A DNA stretch of 64,000 nt, taken from contig NZ_CABVQC010000027.1 of NCBI RefSeq assembly GCF_902499175.1, positions 35,463 through 99,462 of the forward strand, read 5' to 3'. The notes beneath the pieces are model-generated. The model searched no databases. It was not told the origin of the DNA and saw only the letters and a program-made list of their open reading frames with translations. A program made the position numbers and the translations under genes. Shown piece after piece: positions 8,194 to 16,078 of the stretch. Source of the stretch: Burkholderia aenigmatica. Lineage in GTDB: Bacteria > Pseudomonadota > Gammaproteobacteria > Burkholderiales > Burkholderiaceae. Numbering within the stretch: the stretch's first letter is position 1; each line of letters opens with the position of its first letter.

Positions 8194-9915
8194 TTGAACA
8201 GACACTCTGCATTCCTCTGTATTGCGCCCATCACCGCTGCGATGCTCGCTGGTTGCGGCGGCGACGATTCGGTGAATGCCGCCCCGACGCACCTGAGCGC
8301 CGCGACACCGGCCGCGATGGCGCAGACCTGCGACGTGCTCGCCGCGAAGCTCGCGTATGCGAACACGTCGTTCACGTCGGTGACGACCGCGGCCGCCGGC
8401 GCGCTCACGGTGGCCGGCAAGCCGATCGCCGAGCACTGCGTGATCGATGGGAAGATGAACGAGCGCGTGAGCGCGGTCGACGGCAAGACCTATGCGATCG
8501 GCTTCGAAATGCGCTTGCCGAAGGCGTGGAACGGCCGCTTCTTCTACCAGGCGAACGGCGGGCTCGACGGCAACGTCGTGACTGCGACCGGCGAGATCGG
8601 CGGCGGCGGGCCGCTGACCGACGCGCTGAACCAGGGCTTCGCGGTGATCAGCTCGGATTCCGGGCACAGCGCCGCGCAGAATCCGCTGTTCGGCATCGAT
8701 CCGCAGGCGCGCATCGACTACGCCTACGGCGCGGTCGATGCGCTGACGCCGATGGCGAAGCAGGTGATCCGGCTCGCGTACGGCAAGGCGCCCGACCGCA
8801 GCTATTTCGACGGCTGCTCGAACGGCGGCCGTCACGCGATGGTCACGGCGGTGCGCAACCCGGCCGACTACGACGGCATCATCGCGGGCGATCCGGGCTT
8901 TCATCTGCCGAAGGCGGCGATCGGCGAGATGTACGGTGCGCAGCAGTTCGCGAAGATCGCATCGGCGACCGGATCGAACGGGCTGCCCGATATCCGCAGC
9001 GGCTTCACCGATGCGGAGCGGCAGTTCGTCGGCGCGAAGATCCTCGAGAAATGCGATGCGCTCGACGGCGCGGCGGACGGGATGGTGCAGGACGTCGCCG
9101 CGTGCCAGGCGCACTTCAGCGTCGAGTCGGACATCCCGACCTGCGCGAACGGCATGCGCACCGGTGCCTGCCTGACGACCGCGCAAAAGACTGCGCTCGA
9201 GAACGTGTTCACGGGCGCCCGCAACAGCGCGGGCACGGCGCTCTACGCGGGCTTTCCGTACGATCCGGGCATCGCCGGCAGCGGCTGGGCTGCGTGGAAG
9301 CAGTCGAATTCGATCACGCTCGACCCGGCCGCGATGGCGTTCACGTTCATGACGCCGCCGAAAACCGCCGCGACGCTCGCGAACCTGCCCGGTTTCGCGC
9401 TCGGCTTCGACATGGACAACGACGCGCCGGCGATCTTCGCGACCAACGGCGAGTACACGGAATCCGCGTGGTCGTTCATGACGCCGCCCGACGAGACCAA
9501 CCTGTCCGCGCTGAAGGCGCGCGGGGCGAAGCTGCTCGTCTATCACGGCACCGGCGACCCGGTGTTCTCGTTCGACGACACGCGCGACTGGTACGCACGG
9601 GTCGCGCAGGCGAACGGCGGCGATGCGTCGGATTTCGCGCGCTTCTATCCGGTGCCGGGGATGAACCATTGCTCGGGCGGGCCGGCGGCCGACCAGTTCG
9701 ACCTGTTGACGCCGCTCGTTGCGTGGGTCGAACAAGGGCAGGCGCCCGGCGCGGTGGTGGCCGCCGCGCGCGATGCGACGAACGCGGTGCCGAATGCGGA
9801 TGTGCCCGCGTCGTGGGGCGCGGGACGCACGCGGCCGCTGTGCCCGTATCCGCAGGTGGCGCGCTACAACGGGTCGGGCGACGTGAATTCGGCGGCGAGC
9901 TTCAGCTGTCGCTGA
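8194..9915 (+). CDS. tannase/feruloyl-esterase family lipoprotein
   Basis: 573 residues starting at TTG, with GGGAG upstream. A lipoprotein signal ends in a lipobox (LAGC, Cys21), so the enzyme is likely anchored in the outer membrane or periplasm. The alpha/beta-hydrolase core is of the tannase family: nucleophile Ser209 in GCSNGG preceded by Cys208, and the C-terminal NHCSGGP in which a Cys follows the catalytic His. This CS-D-HC disulfide arrangement is diagnostic of fungal FaeB/tannase relatives. It should release ferulate, p-coumarate or caffeate from plant esters, feeding the porin, transporter and Fcs pathway. It could instead act on gallate esters. Confidence 0.87.
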   Translation: MNRHSAFLCIAPITAAMLAGCGGDDSVNAAPTHLSAATPAAMAQTCDVLAAKLAYANTSFTSVTTAAAGALTVAGKPIAEHCVIDGKMNERVSAVDGKTYAIGFEMRLPKAWNGRFFYQANGGLDGNVVTATGEIGGGGPLTDALNQGFAVISSDSGHSAAQNPLFGIDPQARIDYAYGAVDALTPMAKQVIRLAYGKAPDRSYFDGCSNGGRHAMVTAVRNPADYDGIIAGDPGFHLPKAAIGEMYGAQQFAKIASATGSNGLPDIRSGFTDAERQFVGAKILEKCDALDGAADGMVQDVAACQAHFSVESDIPTCANGMRTGACLTTAQKTALENVFTGARNSAGTALYAGFPYDPGIAGSGWAAWKQSNSITLDPAAMAFTFMTPPKTAATLANLPGFALGFDMDNDAPAIFATNGEYTESAWSFMTPPDETNLSALKARGAKLLVYHGTGDPVFSFDDTRDWYARVAQANGGDASDFARFYPVPGMNHCSGGPAADQFDLLTPLVAWVEQGQAPGAVVAAARDATNAVPNADVPASWGAGRTRPLCPYPQVARYNGSGDVNSAASFSCR

Positions 9916-9930
9916 CGTAGCCGTCGATGG

Positions 9931-9964
9931 GAGGCGACCGGCGCATGCAAGCGCCGGTCGCCTC
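9931..9964. terminator. bidirectional terminator-like hairpin between convergent genes
   Basis: Perfect 14-bp inverted repeat (arms begin GAGGCGACCGGCGC) around a 6-nt loop, 15 bp after the esterase stop and 18 bp before the 3' end of the Lrp gene. There is no T tract, so it could act as a structural or Rho-assisted end for both genes. Confidence 0.6.
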
Positions 9965-9982
9965 ATGTGTGCAACCGCTCAC

Positions 9983-10459
9983 TTACTCGCCCGGCTCGAC
10001 CGGCACCTCGAGCCCGACCTTCACGCGGCTCATGCTCACCAGCGTCTTGAACCGCTTCACGTTGTTGTTCGCGAAGAACAGCTCGCGTGTGAGCGCGTTG
10101 TACTGATCCATGTTGCGCACGGCGAGGATCAGCACGAAATCCCATTCCCCGGTCACGTAGTAGCACTGCTGGATCTGCGGGCAGCGCTCGAAGGTCCGCT
10201 TCATCGCGTCGAGCTGGTCGATCTGCTCGCTTTCGACTTCGACGTTGACGACGATCGTCAGCGGATGATCGACCTTGTCCGGTGCGACGATGGCCGTGTA
10301 GCGCTCGATCACGCCGTCGTCCGCGAGACGCTTCAGGCGCCGGTTCACGGCGGCGGTCGACAGGTTGACGCGCGCGCCGAGTTCGCTTTGCGGCGTCTGC
10401 GCGTCGCGCTGGAGTTCCATCAGCAGCTTGCGATCGAACGCATCGAGTGGGGTGGTCAT
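9983..10459 (-). CDS. Lrp/AsnC-family transcriptional regulator
   Basis: 158 residues. The N-terminal HTH is canonical: LDAFDRKLLMELQRDAQ, then SELGARVNLSTAAVNRRLKRL. The C-terminal ligand-binding RAM/ACT-like domain includes YYVTGEWDFVLILAV. Lrp-type regulators sense amino acids and often control the divergent gene. Here the neighbour is diaminopropionate ammonia-lyase, with 158 bp of AT-richer sequence between the two starts, so local control of amino-acid degradation is likely. The start is ATG with no competing upstream start. Confidence 0.9.
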   Translation of the reverse strand: MTTPLDAFDRKLLMELQRDAQTPQSELGARVNLSTAAVNRRLKRLADDGVIERYTAIVAPDKVDHPLTIVVNVEVESEQIDQLDAMKRTFERCPQIQQCYYVTGEWDFVLILAVRNMDQYNALTRELFFANNNVKRFKTLVSMSRVKVGLEVPVEPGE

Positions 10460-10617
10460 GATGGCGCGTGAAGCCTCGAAAGAATGAGAAATTTTTGCGT
10501 GACGGCTGCCGAATTGGCGATTTTATTGACCCGCGTGCGCAATATTATTTTTCGAACCGGCGGCGCGTGCAACCCGTGCGCGCCCGACCCGAACCGACTC
10601 ACGGAGTGCTGCCCGCC
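10460..10617. promoter_or_regulatory. divergent promoter region between lrp-like gene and dpaL
   Basis: 158 bp holding an AT-rich block (around 10485-10550, with AAATTTTTGCG and CGCAATATTATTTTT in roughly opposite orientation) that contrasts with the GC-rich genes. Lrp-type proteins prefer such sequences. No unambiguous -10/-35 pair was fixed. Confidence 0.45.
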
Positions 10618-11850
10618 ATGCTGATCGCCAACCCCCGCGCATCGCGCGCCGCCTATCCCCACGCGCTGCGCCGCGTGATGAACATCGCCTCGGCCGACGA
10701 AAGCGGTGCGTGGCTGTCGCACTGGCCGCTCGTCGGCAACGCGCGCACGCCGCTGCGCGCGCTGCCGGATCTCGCCGCGCGGCTCGGCGTCGCGAGCGTC
10801 AGCGTGAAGGACGAGTCGTGCCGCTCGCCGCTCGGCAGCTTCAAGGCGCTCGGCGCGCCGATCGCGCTGGTGCGGCTCGTGAAGCGCCTGCGGCGCACGC
10901 AGGATCTCGATCCGCAAGGACTCGTCACCGGCCGCTACGCGGCGGAACTGGCCGACCTGACGGTGATCAGCGCGACCGACGGCAATCACGGCCGTGCGCT
11001 CGCCGCCGCCGCGCGCGCGATCGGCTGCGCGTGCGTGATCGTGCTGCACGCGAACGTCGAAGCCGAGCGCGAGCGCGCGATCTCGGCGTACGGCGCGCGG
11101 ATCGTGCGCATCGAGGGGAACTACGACGAGTCGGTCGTCTGCGCGGCGCAGCTCGCGCAGGCGAACGGCTGGTACGTCGTGTCGGATACGTCGTACGACG
11201 GCTACGAAGCGATTCCGCGCGACGTGATGCAGGGCTACGGCGTGATCGCCGCCGAGGCGGCCGCGCAGGCGGCGCAGGACGACGGGCAGCCGTTCACGCA
11301 CGTGCTGCTGCAGGGCGGCGTGGGCGGCCTCGCCGCGGGCGTCGCGAGTTATCTGTGGGAGCGCGACGGCGTGCAGCGGCCGCATTTCATCGTCGTCGAG
11401 CCGCGCCAGGCCGATTGCCTGTACCAGAGCGCGCTCGCGGGGCGCGCGACCAAGGCGACCGGCAGCGTCGATTCCGTGATGGCCGGGCTCGCGTGCGGCG
11501 AGGCGTCGCCGCTGGCGTGGGATTTCCTCGAGATGTGCGTCGACTACTTCATGCTGATCGACGACGAGGACGCGGTGCAGGCGATGCGCGGCCTCGCGGC
11601 CGGCAGCGAACGCGACGTGCCGCTCGTGGCCGGCGAATCGGGCGCGGCCGGCGTCGCGGGGCTCGAGGTGCTGATGCGCGACCCGGTGCTCGCACGGCAG
11701 GTGGGGCTCGACGCGCATTCGCGCGTGCTGGCGATCAATACGGAAGGCGCGACGGCGCCGTCCGTGTACCGGCAGTGCGTCGGCGAGACGGCCGACGCGG
11801 TGCTCGCGCGGCAGCGCGCCTGGCTGGACCGCGCGGCGGTCGCGGCCTGA
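10618..11850 (+). CDS. dpaL: diaminopropionate ammonia-lyase (PLP fold type II)
   Basis: 410 residues, close to E. coli YgeX/DpaL (398). It converts 2,3-diaminopropionate to pyruvate and two ammonia. Family segments seen: KDESCRSPLGSFKALG with the PLP Lys, TDGNHGRALA, the MQGYGVIA and LLQGGVGGLAAGV glycine-rich phosphate loop, FIVVEPRQADCLYQSA, MAGLACGEASPLAW, and GESGAAGV. The ATG at 10618 has GGAG upstream and matches the family N-terminus; the frame is open further up but those residues lack homology. A gap of 49 bp to the M20 gene suggests an operon. Confidence 0.9.
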   Translation: MLIANPRASRAAYPHALRRVMNIASADESGAWLSHWPLVGNARTPLRALPDLAARLGVASVSVKDESCRSPLGSFKALGAPIALVRLVKRLRRTQDLDPQGLVTGRYAAELADLTVISATDGNHGRALAAAARAIGCACVIVLHANVEAERERAISAYGARIVRIEGNYDESVVCAAQLAQANGWYVVSDTSYDGYEAIPRDVMQGYGVIAAEAAAQAAQDDGQPFTHVLLQGGVGGLAAGVASYLWERDGVQRPHFIVVEPRQADCLYQSALAGRATKATGSVDSVMAGLACGEASPLAWDFLEMCVDYFMLIDDEDAVQAMRGLAAGSERDVPLVAGESGAAGVAGLEVLMRDPVLARQVGLDAHSRVLAINTEGATAPSVYRQCVGETADAVLARQRAWLDRAAVAA

Positions 11851-11899
11851 ACGACATCCCGACCGATCCCGACCGACTACGACTGACGAGGCAAACGCC

Positions 11900-13075
11900 A
11901 TGGACGCAATCGAAGAAAGCACGCTGCAGGGGCAATTGAAGACCTGGCGCCGCCATCTGCACCAGCATCCGGAGACGGGTTTCGAAGAAGTGAACACGTC
12001 GGACTACGTCGCGCGCATCCTGACGACGCTCGGGCTCGACGTGCATCGCGGGATCGGCGGCACGGGGCTCGTCGCGAACCTGACGGCCGGCACCGGCAAC
12101 CGCGCGATCGGCATCCGCGCGGACATGGATGCACTGAACATCGCCGAGCACGCGCCGGGCCGCGAATACGCATCGTGCACGCCCGGCAAGATGCATGCGT
12201 GCGGACACGACGGTCACATGTCGATGGTGCTCGGCGCTGCGCAGCTGCTGGCCGAGCGCAAGGATTTCGACGGCACCGTGCGTTTCATTTTCCAGCCGGC
12301 CGAGGAGCATGGCCGCGGCGCGAAGGCGATGATGGCCGACGGGCTGTTCGAGCGCTTTCCGGTCGACGCGATCTTCGGCGCGCACAACATGCCGGGGATG
12401 CGTGCGGGCACCTTCTCGACGCGCGCGGGCGGCATCATGGCGAGCGAAGACAACTTCGTGATCCGGATCGACGGGCGCGGCACGCATGCGGCGCGCCCGC
12501 ACATGGGCATCGATCCGATCGTGATCGGCGCACAGGTCGTGCTCGCGCTGCAGACGATCGTGTCGCGCAATCTCGATCCGGGCCAGCAGGCCGTGATCTC
12601 GTGTACGGAGTTCATCACCGACGGGCTGCGCAACGTGCTGCCGTCGACCGTGACGATCAAGGGCGACACGCGCAGCTATTCGCGCGACGTGCAGGCGTTG
12701 CTGGCCACGCGGATGCGCGAGATCAGCGAAGGGATCTGCCGCACGCACGGCGCGGCGTGCACGTTCGACTACACGCACGAGTTCGCGCCGACGGTGAATT
12801 CGCCGGAATGGGTCGACACGGCCGTGCAGGCCGCGGCGCAGGTCGCGGGCGCCGACGCGGTGAACGCCGACGTGCAGCCGATGATGATCTCGGAGGATTT
12901 CGGCGCGTTCCTGCAGGCCGTGCCCGGCAATTTCGTGTTCATTGGCAACGGCGACGCGGCCGGGCGCGGCGGCGTGCCGCTGCACAACGCGGGCTACGAT
13001 TTCAACGACGAGATCCTGCCGGTGGGCGCGCGGTATTTCGCGGAAGTGGCGCGGCGGGCGCTGCGCGCCGCGTAA
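11900..13075 (+). CDS. M20D amidohydrolase (hippurate hydrolase / N-acyl-amino-acid amidohydrolase family)
   Basis: 391 residues. The M20 metal-binding motifs are clear: RRHLHQHPETGFEE at the N-terminus, GIRADMDALNI, MHACGHDGHMSMVLG, FIFQPAEEHGRGA (catalytic Glu pair) and GAHNMPGMRAG. The dimerisation domain GTHAARPHMGIDP follows and a C-terminal His ligand is in PLHNAGYDF. Cytoplasmic zinc-type hydrolase of N-acyl or carbamoyl amino acids. Downstream of dpaL, it may release free diaminopropionate or another amino acid from an acylated precursor. That pairing is inference. Confidence 0.87.
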   Translation: MDAIEESTLQGQLKTWRRHLHQHPETGFEEVNTSDYVARILTTLGLDVHRGIGGTGLVANLTAGTGNRAIGIRADMDALNIAEHAPGREYASCTPGKMHACGHDGHMSMVLGAAQLLAERKDFDGTVRFIFQPAEEHGRGAKAMMADGLFERFPVDAIFGAHNMPGMRAGTFSTRAGGIMASEDNFVIRIDGRGTHAARPHMGIDPIVIGAQVVLALQTIVSRNLDPGQQAVISCTEFITDGLRNVLPSTVTIKGDTRSYSRDVQALLATRMREISEGICRTHGAACTFDYTHEFAPTVNSPEWVDTAVQAAAQVAGADAVNADVQPMMISEDFGAFLQAVPGNFVFIGNGDAAGRGGVPLHNAGYDFNDEILPVGARYFAEVARRALRAA

Positions 13076-13093
13076 CGGACGACAATTCAGGCC

Positions 13094-13111
13094 GCCACGC
13101 ACCCGCGTGGC
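13094..13111. terminator. short hairpin between convergent M20 and GntR genes
   Basis: Stem GCCACGC / GCGTGGC with a 4-nt loop, in the 43-bp gap between two genes that converge. There is no T run, so terminator function is only probable. Confidence 0.4.
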
Positions 13112-13118
13112 GAGGCCG

Positions 13119-13835
13119 TCACGCTTCGGCCGCGCGCTTGCCCTGCGTGTCGGCCGTGCCCGTCGTCCGGTCGAGGATGGCGAGCACTTCGCGCGCGGTG
13201 TTCTCCGAATGGCTGCGCAGGATCTGCGGCAGCACCGCGTGGTCGGGATCAGCGAGCGCGGCCATGATGGCCTCGTGCTCGTGCAGCGACTCGGCCCAGC
13301 GCAAGGTATCGGCGTTCGCCGCGCCGCGCGCGCGATGCACCTTCGACATCAGCGACGCGTAGATGCCCGACAGCACAGGGTTGCCGGCCGCGTCGACGAT
13401 CATCTGATGAATCTGCTGGTTCAGCCGGAAATACTCGACGCGCTTGCCGGCCTCGTGGCATTCGACCATCCGCCGGTGCTTCGCCTGCAGCGCGGCGAGC
13501 GTCGCCGCGCCGATCCGCCGGCGCAGCAGCTCGCCGGCCATCGCTTCCAGGCCGTGCAGCAGCTCGAAGGTCGAGATCAGGTCGTCGAGGTCGATCGACG
13601 CGACGCGATAGCCGATGTACTGGCGGTGCGTGACGGCCCCTTCCGCGACGAGCACCTTCAGCGCTTCGCGCAGCGGCGTCTTCGACACGTCGAACGCGAG
13701 GCTGAGCTCCTTCTCGTCGATCCGCGCGCCGGGCGGCAGCTCGCCCTCGTCGATCATCACGCGCAGGCGCGCGGCGATCTCCGCGGCCATGCCGCGGGTG
13801 CGCAAAAGCAGGGGATTGCGGGGTGTCTGGCTCAT
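13119..13835 (-). CDS. GntR-family (FCD/FadR-type) transcriptional regulator
   Basis: 238 residues. N-terminal winged helix: LRVMIDEGELPPGARIDEKELS, then DVSKTPLREALKVLVAEG, the typical GntR signature. The C-terminal alpha-helical FCD domain contains metal-ligand style motifs (FRLNQQIHQMIV and HEHEAIMAAL). FCD regulators respond to small organic acids. Divergent from the MFS/decarboxylase/hydantoinase operon, with a palindrome in between, so probably its local regulator. Confidence 0.9.
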   Translation of the reverse strand: MSQTPRNPLLLRTRGMAAEIAARLRVMIDEGELPPGARIDEKELSLAFDVSKTPLREALKVLVAEGAVTHRQYIGYRVASIDLDDLISTFELLHGLEAMAGELLRRRIGAATLAALQAKHRRMVECHEAGKRVEYFRLNQQIHQMIVDAAGNPVLSGIYASLMSKVHRARGAANADTLRWAESLHEHEAIMAALADPDHAVLPQILRSHSENTAREVLAILDRTTGTADTQGKRAAEA

Positions 13836-13914
13836 GATGGTGCAAGCTTATCACGATCCCGGTGCAGGCCAAGCTCACCGATAACGTAAACACAATTCCA
13901 ATAAAACCAATCGT

Positions 13915-13929
13915 TTACACCATGTGTAA
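13915..13929. promoter_or_regulatory. palindromic candidate operator TTACAC-N3-GTGTAA
   Basis: Perfect inverted repeat with 6-bp arms in the AT-rich divergent intergenic region (13836-14007) between the GntR gene and the MFS gene. A further GTAAAC...GTTTAC pair spans 13885-13917. FadR-type GntR proteins bind short palindromes of this size. A TATACT -10-like hexamer is at 13947. Confidence 0.5.
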
Positions 13930-14007
13930 TTATAAATTTCTAATCCTATACTCGGCTCCACGTTGCGCGACGTTCCGACCATCCTCGTTCAATCCTGGAG
14001 TCCGTCC

Positions 14008-15306
14008 ATGTCTTCAACCTCCGGTGTCGCCGCCTTGACGGTCGGCAAGTCCGCCGTCCGCTGGAAGATATTCGTCGTCATGCTGAGCCTGATCGCGATC
14101 AACTACGTCGATCGCGCGTCGCTGTCCGTCGCCATGCCTTACATCTCGCAGGAGTTCAACATCGGGCCCGCGATGGAGGGTCTGATCCTCAGCTCGTTCT
14201 TCTGGACCTACGCGGTGATGCAGATCCCGGGCGGGATGCTCGCCGACCGCTTCAAGCCGCGCATCGTGATCGCGACGGCCACCGTGTTCTGGGGCTTCTT
14301 CCAGGCGATCGCGGCGCTGTGCACGAACGCGCCGTCGCTGCTGCTCACGCGCCTCGGCCTCGGCGCGGCCGAAGCGCCGATCTATCCGGCCGGCGGCAAG
14401 CTCAACGCGATCTGGATGACGCAGACCGAGCGCGGCCGCGGCGCCACGCTGCTCGACGGCGGCGCACCGCTCGGCGCGGCACTGGGCGCGGTGCTGATCG
14501 CCGGGCTGATCGCGCTGCTCGGCTCGTGGCGGCTCGCGTTCGCGGTGGCCGGCGTCGGCACGGTGCTGGCGGGCGTGGTCGCGTGGTACTACATCCGCAA
14601 CACGCCGCGTGAGCATCCTGGCGTCAACGATCTCGAGGCCGACTACATCGAGGCGTCGCACGCGAGCGATCTCGCGGCGGAGCCGGCCGGCGCGTCGGGC
14701 CGTTCGCGCGACTTCTTCAAGTACCGCTCGGTGTGGTGCATGTTCTTCGGCTGGATGTGCTTCAACAGCGTGTTCTACGGGCTGCTCACGTGGATGCCGA
14801 ACTACCTGCACAAGGTGCACGGCTTCGACATCAAACAGATGGGCGGCTCGACCTTCATCATCTTTTTCAGCGGCTTCGTCGGCGAACTGCTCGGCGGCTG
14901 GATCGCCGACAAGTGGAAGGCCGCGGGCGGCCGCCCGAACGTCGTGATGCGCACGCTGTTCGGTATCGCCGCGGTGATCGCCACCGTGTCGATTTTCTCC
15001 GTCGCGTACGTGAAGGACCCGATCGTGTGCGTCGCGCTGCTGTCGTCGACGCTGTTCTTCCTGCGCTGGTGCGGGCTGTACTGGTGCATCCCGTCGTCGC
15101 TCGGCACGCGCAACAAGATCGGCTTCCTCGGCGGCCTGATGAACCTCGGCGGCAACATCGGCGGCGTCACCGTGCCGATCGTCGTCGGCGCGATCGTGCA
15201 GTTCACCGGTTCCTATTTCCTTGCGCTGATGGTGTTCGCGGCGGCCGGCGTCGGCCTGCTCGTGTGCTCCAGCGCGATCGACTACGAAAGCAAGCTCCCG
15301 GTCTGA
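14008..15306 (+). CDS. MFS transporter, ACS (anion:cation symporter) family
   Basis: 432 residues, 12 predicted membrane segments. NYVDRASLSVAMPYI in TM1 and AEAPIYPAGGKL in TM4 are the classic ACS-family signatures (relatives of glucarate, hexuronate and phthalate transporters). The ATG at 14008 has GGAG 8 bp upstream; an in-frame TTG at 13963 lacks this. First gene of a three-gene operon with the decarboxylase-like enzyme and the hydantoinase, so it probably imports their organic-anion substrate. Confidence 0.87.
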   Translation: MSSTSGVAALTVGKSAVRWKIFVVMLSLIAINYVDRASLSVAMPYISQEFNIGPAMEGLILSSFFWTYAVMQIPGGMLADRFKPRIVIATATVFWGFFQAIAALCTNAPSLLLTRLGLGAAEAPIYPAGGKLNAIWMTQTERGRGATLLDGGAPLGAALGAVLIAGLIALLGSWRLAFAVAGVGTVLAGVVAWYYIRNTPREHPGVNDLEADYIEASHASDLAAEPAGASGRSRDFFKYRSVWCMFFGWMCFNSVFYGLLTWMPNYLHKVHGFDIKQMGGSTFIIFFSGFVGELLGGWIADKWKAAGGRPNVVMRTLFGIAAVIATVSIFSVAYVKDPIVCVALLSSTLFFLRWCGLYWCIPSSLGTRNKIGFLGGLMNLGGNIGGVTVPIVVGAIVQFTGSYFLALMVFAAAGVGLLVCSSAIDYESKLPV

Positions 15307-15339
15307 CCGACCCTTTTCACTGGTAGAGAGAAACCCATC

Positions 15340-16068
15340 ATGAAAAAACGTACGCTGCTCGGCATGCTCACGCCGTCTTCCAACACCTCGCTCGAACCGC
15401 TGACGAGCGCGATGGTCGCCGGCCTGCCGGGCGTGTCCGCGCACTTCGCGCGCTTCCCGGTCACCGAGATCTCGCTGACGGGCCAGGCGCTCGGCCAGTT
15501 TGACGACGACAAGATCATCCAGGCCGCGATGCTGCTCGCCGACGCGAAGGTCGACGTGATCGCGTGGAACGGCACGTCATCGGGCTGGCTCGGCTTCGAG
15601 GCCGACGAGCGGCTGTGCGAGCGCATCACCGCGGCGACCGGCATTCCGGCCACCACGTCGGTGCTCGCGCTCAACGAGATCCTGAAGAAGACGAACGCGC
15701 ACGAGTTCGGCCTCGTCACGCCGTATCTCGACGACGTGCAGACGAAGATCGTCGACAACTACCGCCGCTCGGGCCTGAACTGCATCGCCGAGCGCCACCT
15801 GAACCTGAAGGTCAATTTCTCGTTCTCCGAAGTGGCGGGCGACACGATCGGCGACATGGTGCGCGAAGTCGCGAAGGCCGGCCCGCGCGCGATCTCGATC
15901 TTCTGCACGAACCTGAACGCCGCGCATCTCGTGCCGGCGCTCGAGGAGGAGACGGGCATCCCGATCTACGACACGATCTCGACCGTCGTGTGGAAGTCGC
16001 TGCAGCTCGCCGATTACGACACGCGGCAGGTGAAGGGCTGGGGGCGGCTCTTCAGCGACGTGATCTGA
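15340..16068 (+). CDS. arylmalonate-decarboxylase-like member of the Asp/Glu racemase superfamily
   Basis: 242 residues, the size of Bordetella arylmalonate decarboxylase (240). Racemases of this superfamily use two cysteines; here the first is absent and replaced by the Gly-Thr-Ser dioxyanion motif (residues 78-80), while the second, Cys189 in IFCTNL, is kept. Tyr129 in TPYLDDVQ and the C-terminal GWGRLF also match AMDase (G74-T75-S76, Y126, C188, GYGRLF). This argues for a decarboxylase or an isomerase-like one-Cys chemistry rather than a racemase. Genome pipelines would likely call it Asp/Glu or hydantoin racemase or maleate isomerase. The true substrate is unknown. It lies between a transporter and a hydantoinase in one operon. 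Confidence 0.75.
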   Translation: MKKRTLLGMLTPSSNTSLEPLTSAMVAGLPGVSAHFARFPVTEISLTGQALGQFDDDKIIQAAMLLADAKVDVIAWNGTSSGWLGFEADERLCERITAATGIPATTSVLALNEILKKTNAHEFGLVTPYLDDVQTKIVDNYRRSGLNCIAERHLNLKVNFSFSEVAGDTIGDMVREVAKAGPRAISIFCTNLNAAHLVPALEEETGIPIYDTISTVVWKSLQLADYDTRQVKGWGRLFSDVI

Positions 16069-16078
16069 GGCGCGCGCC

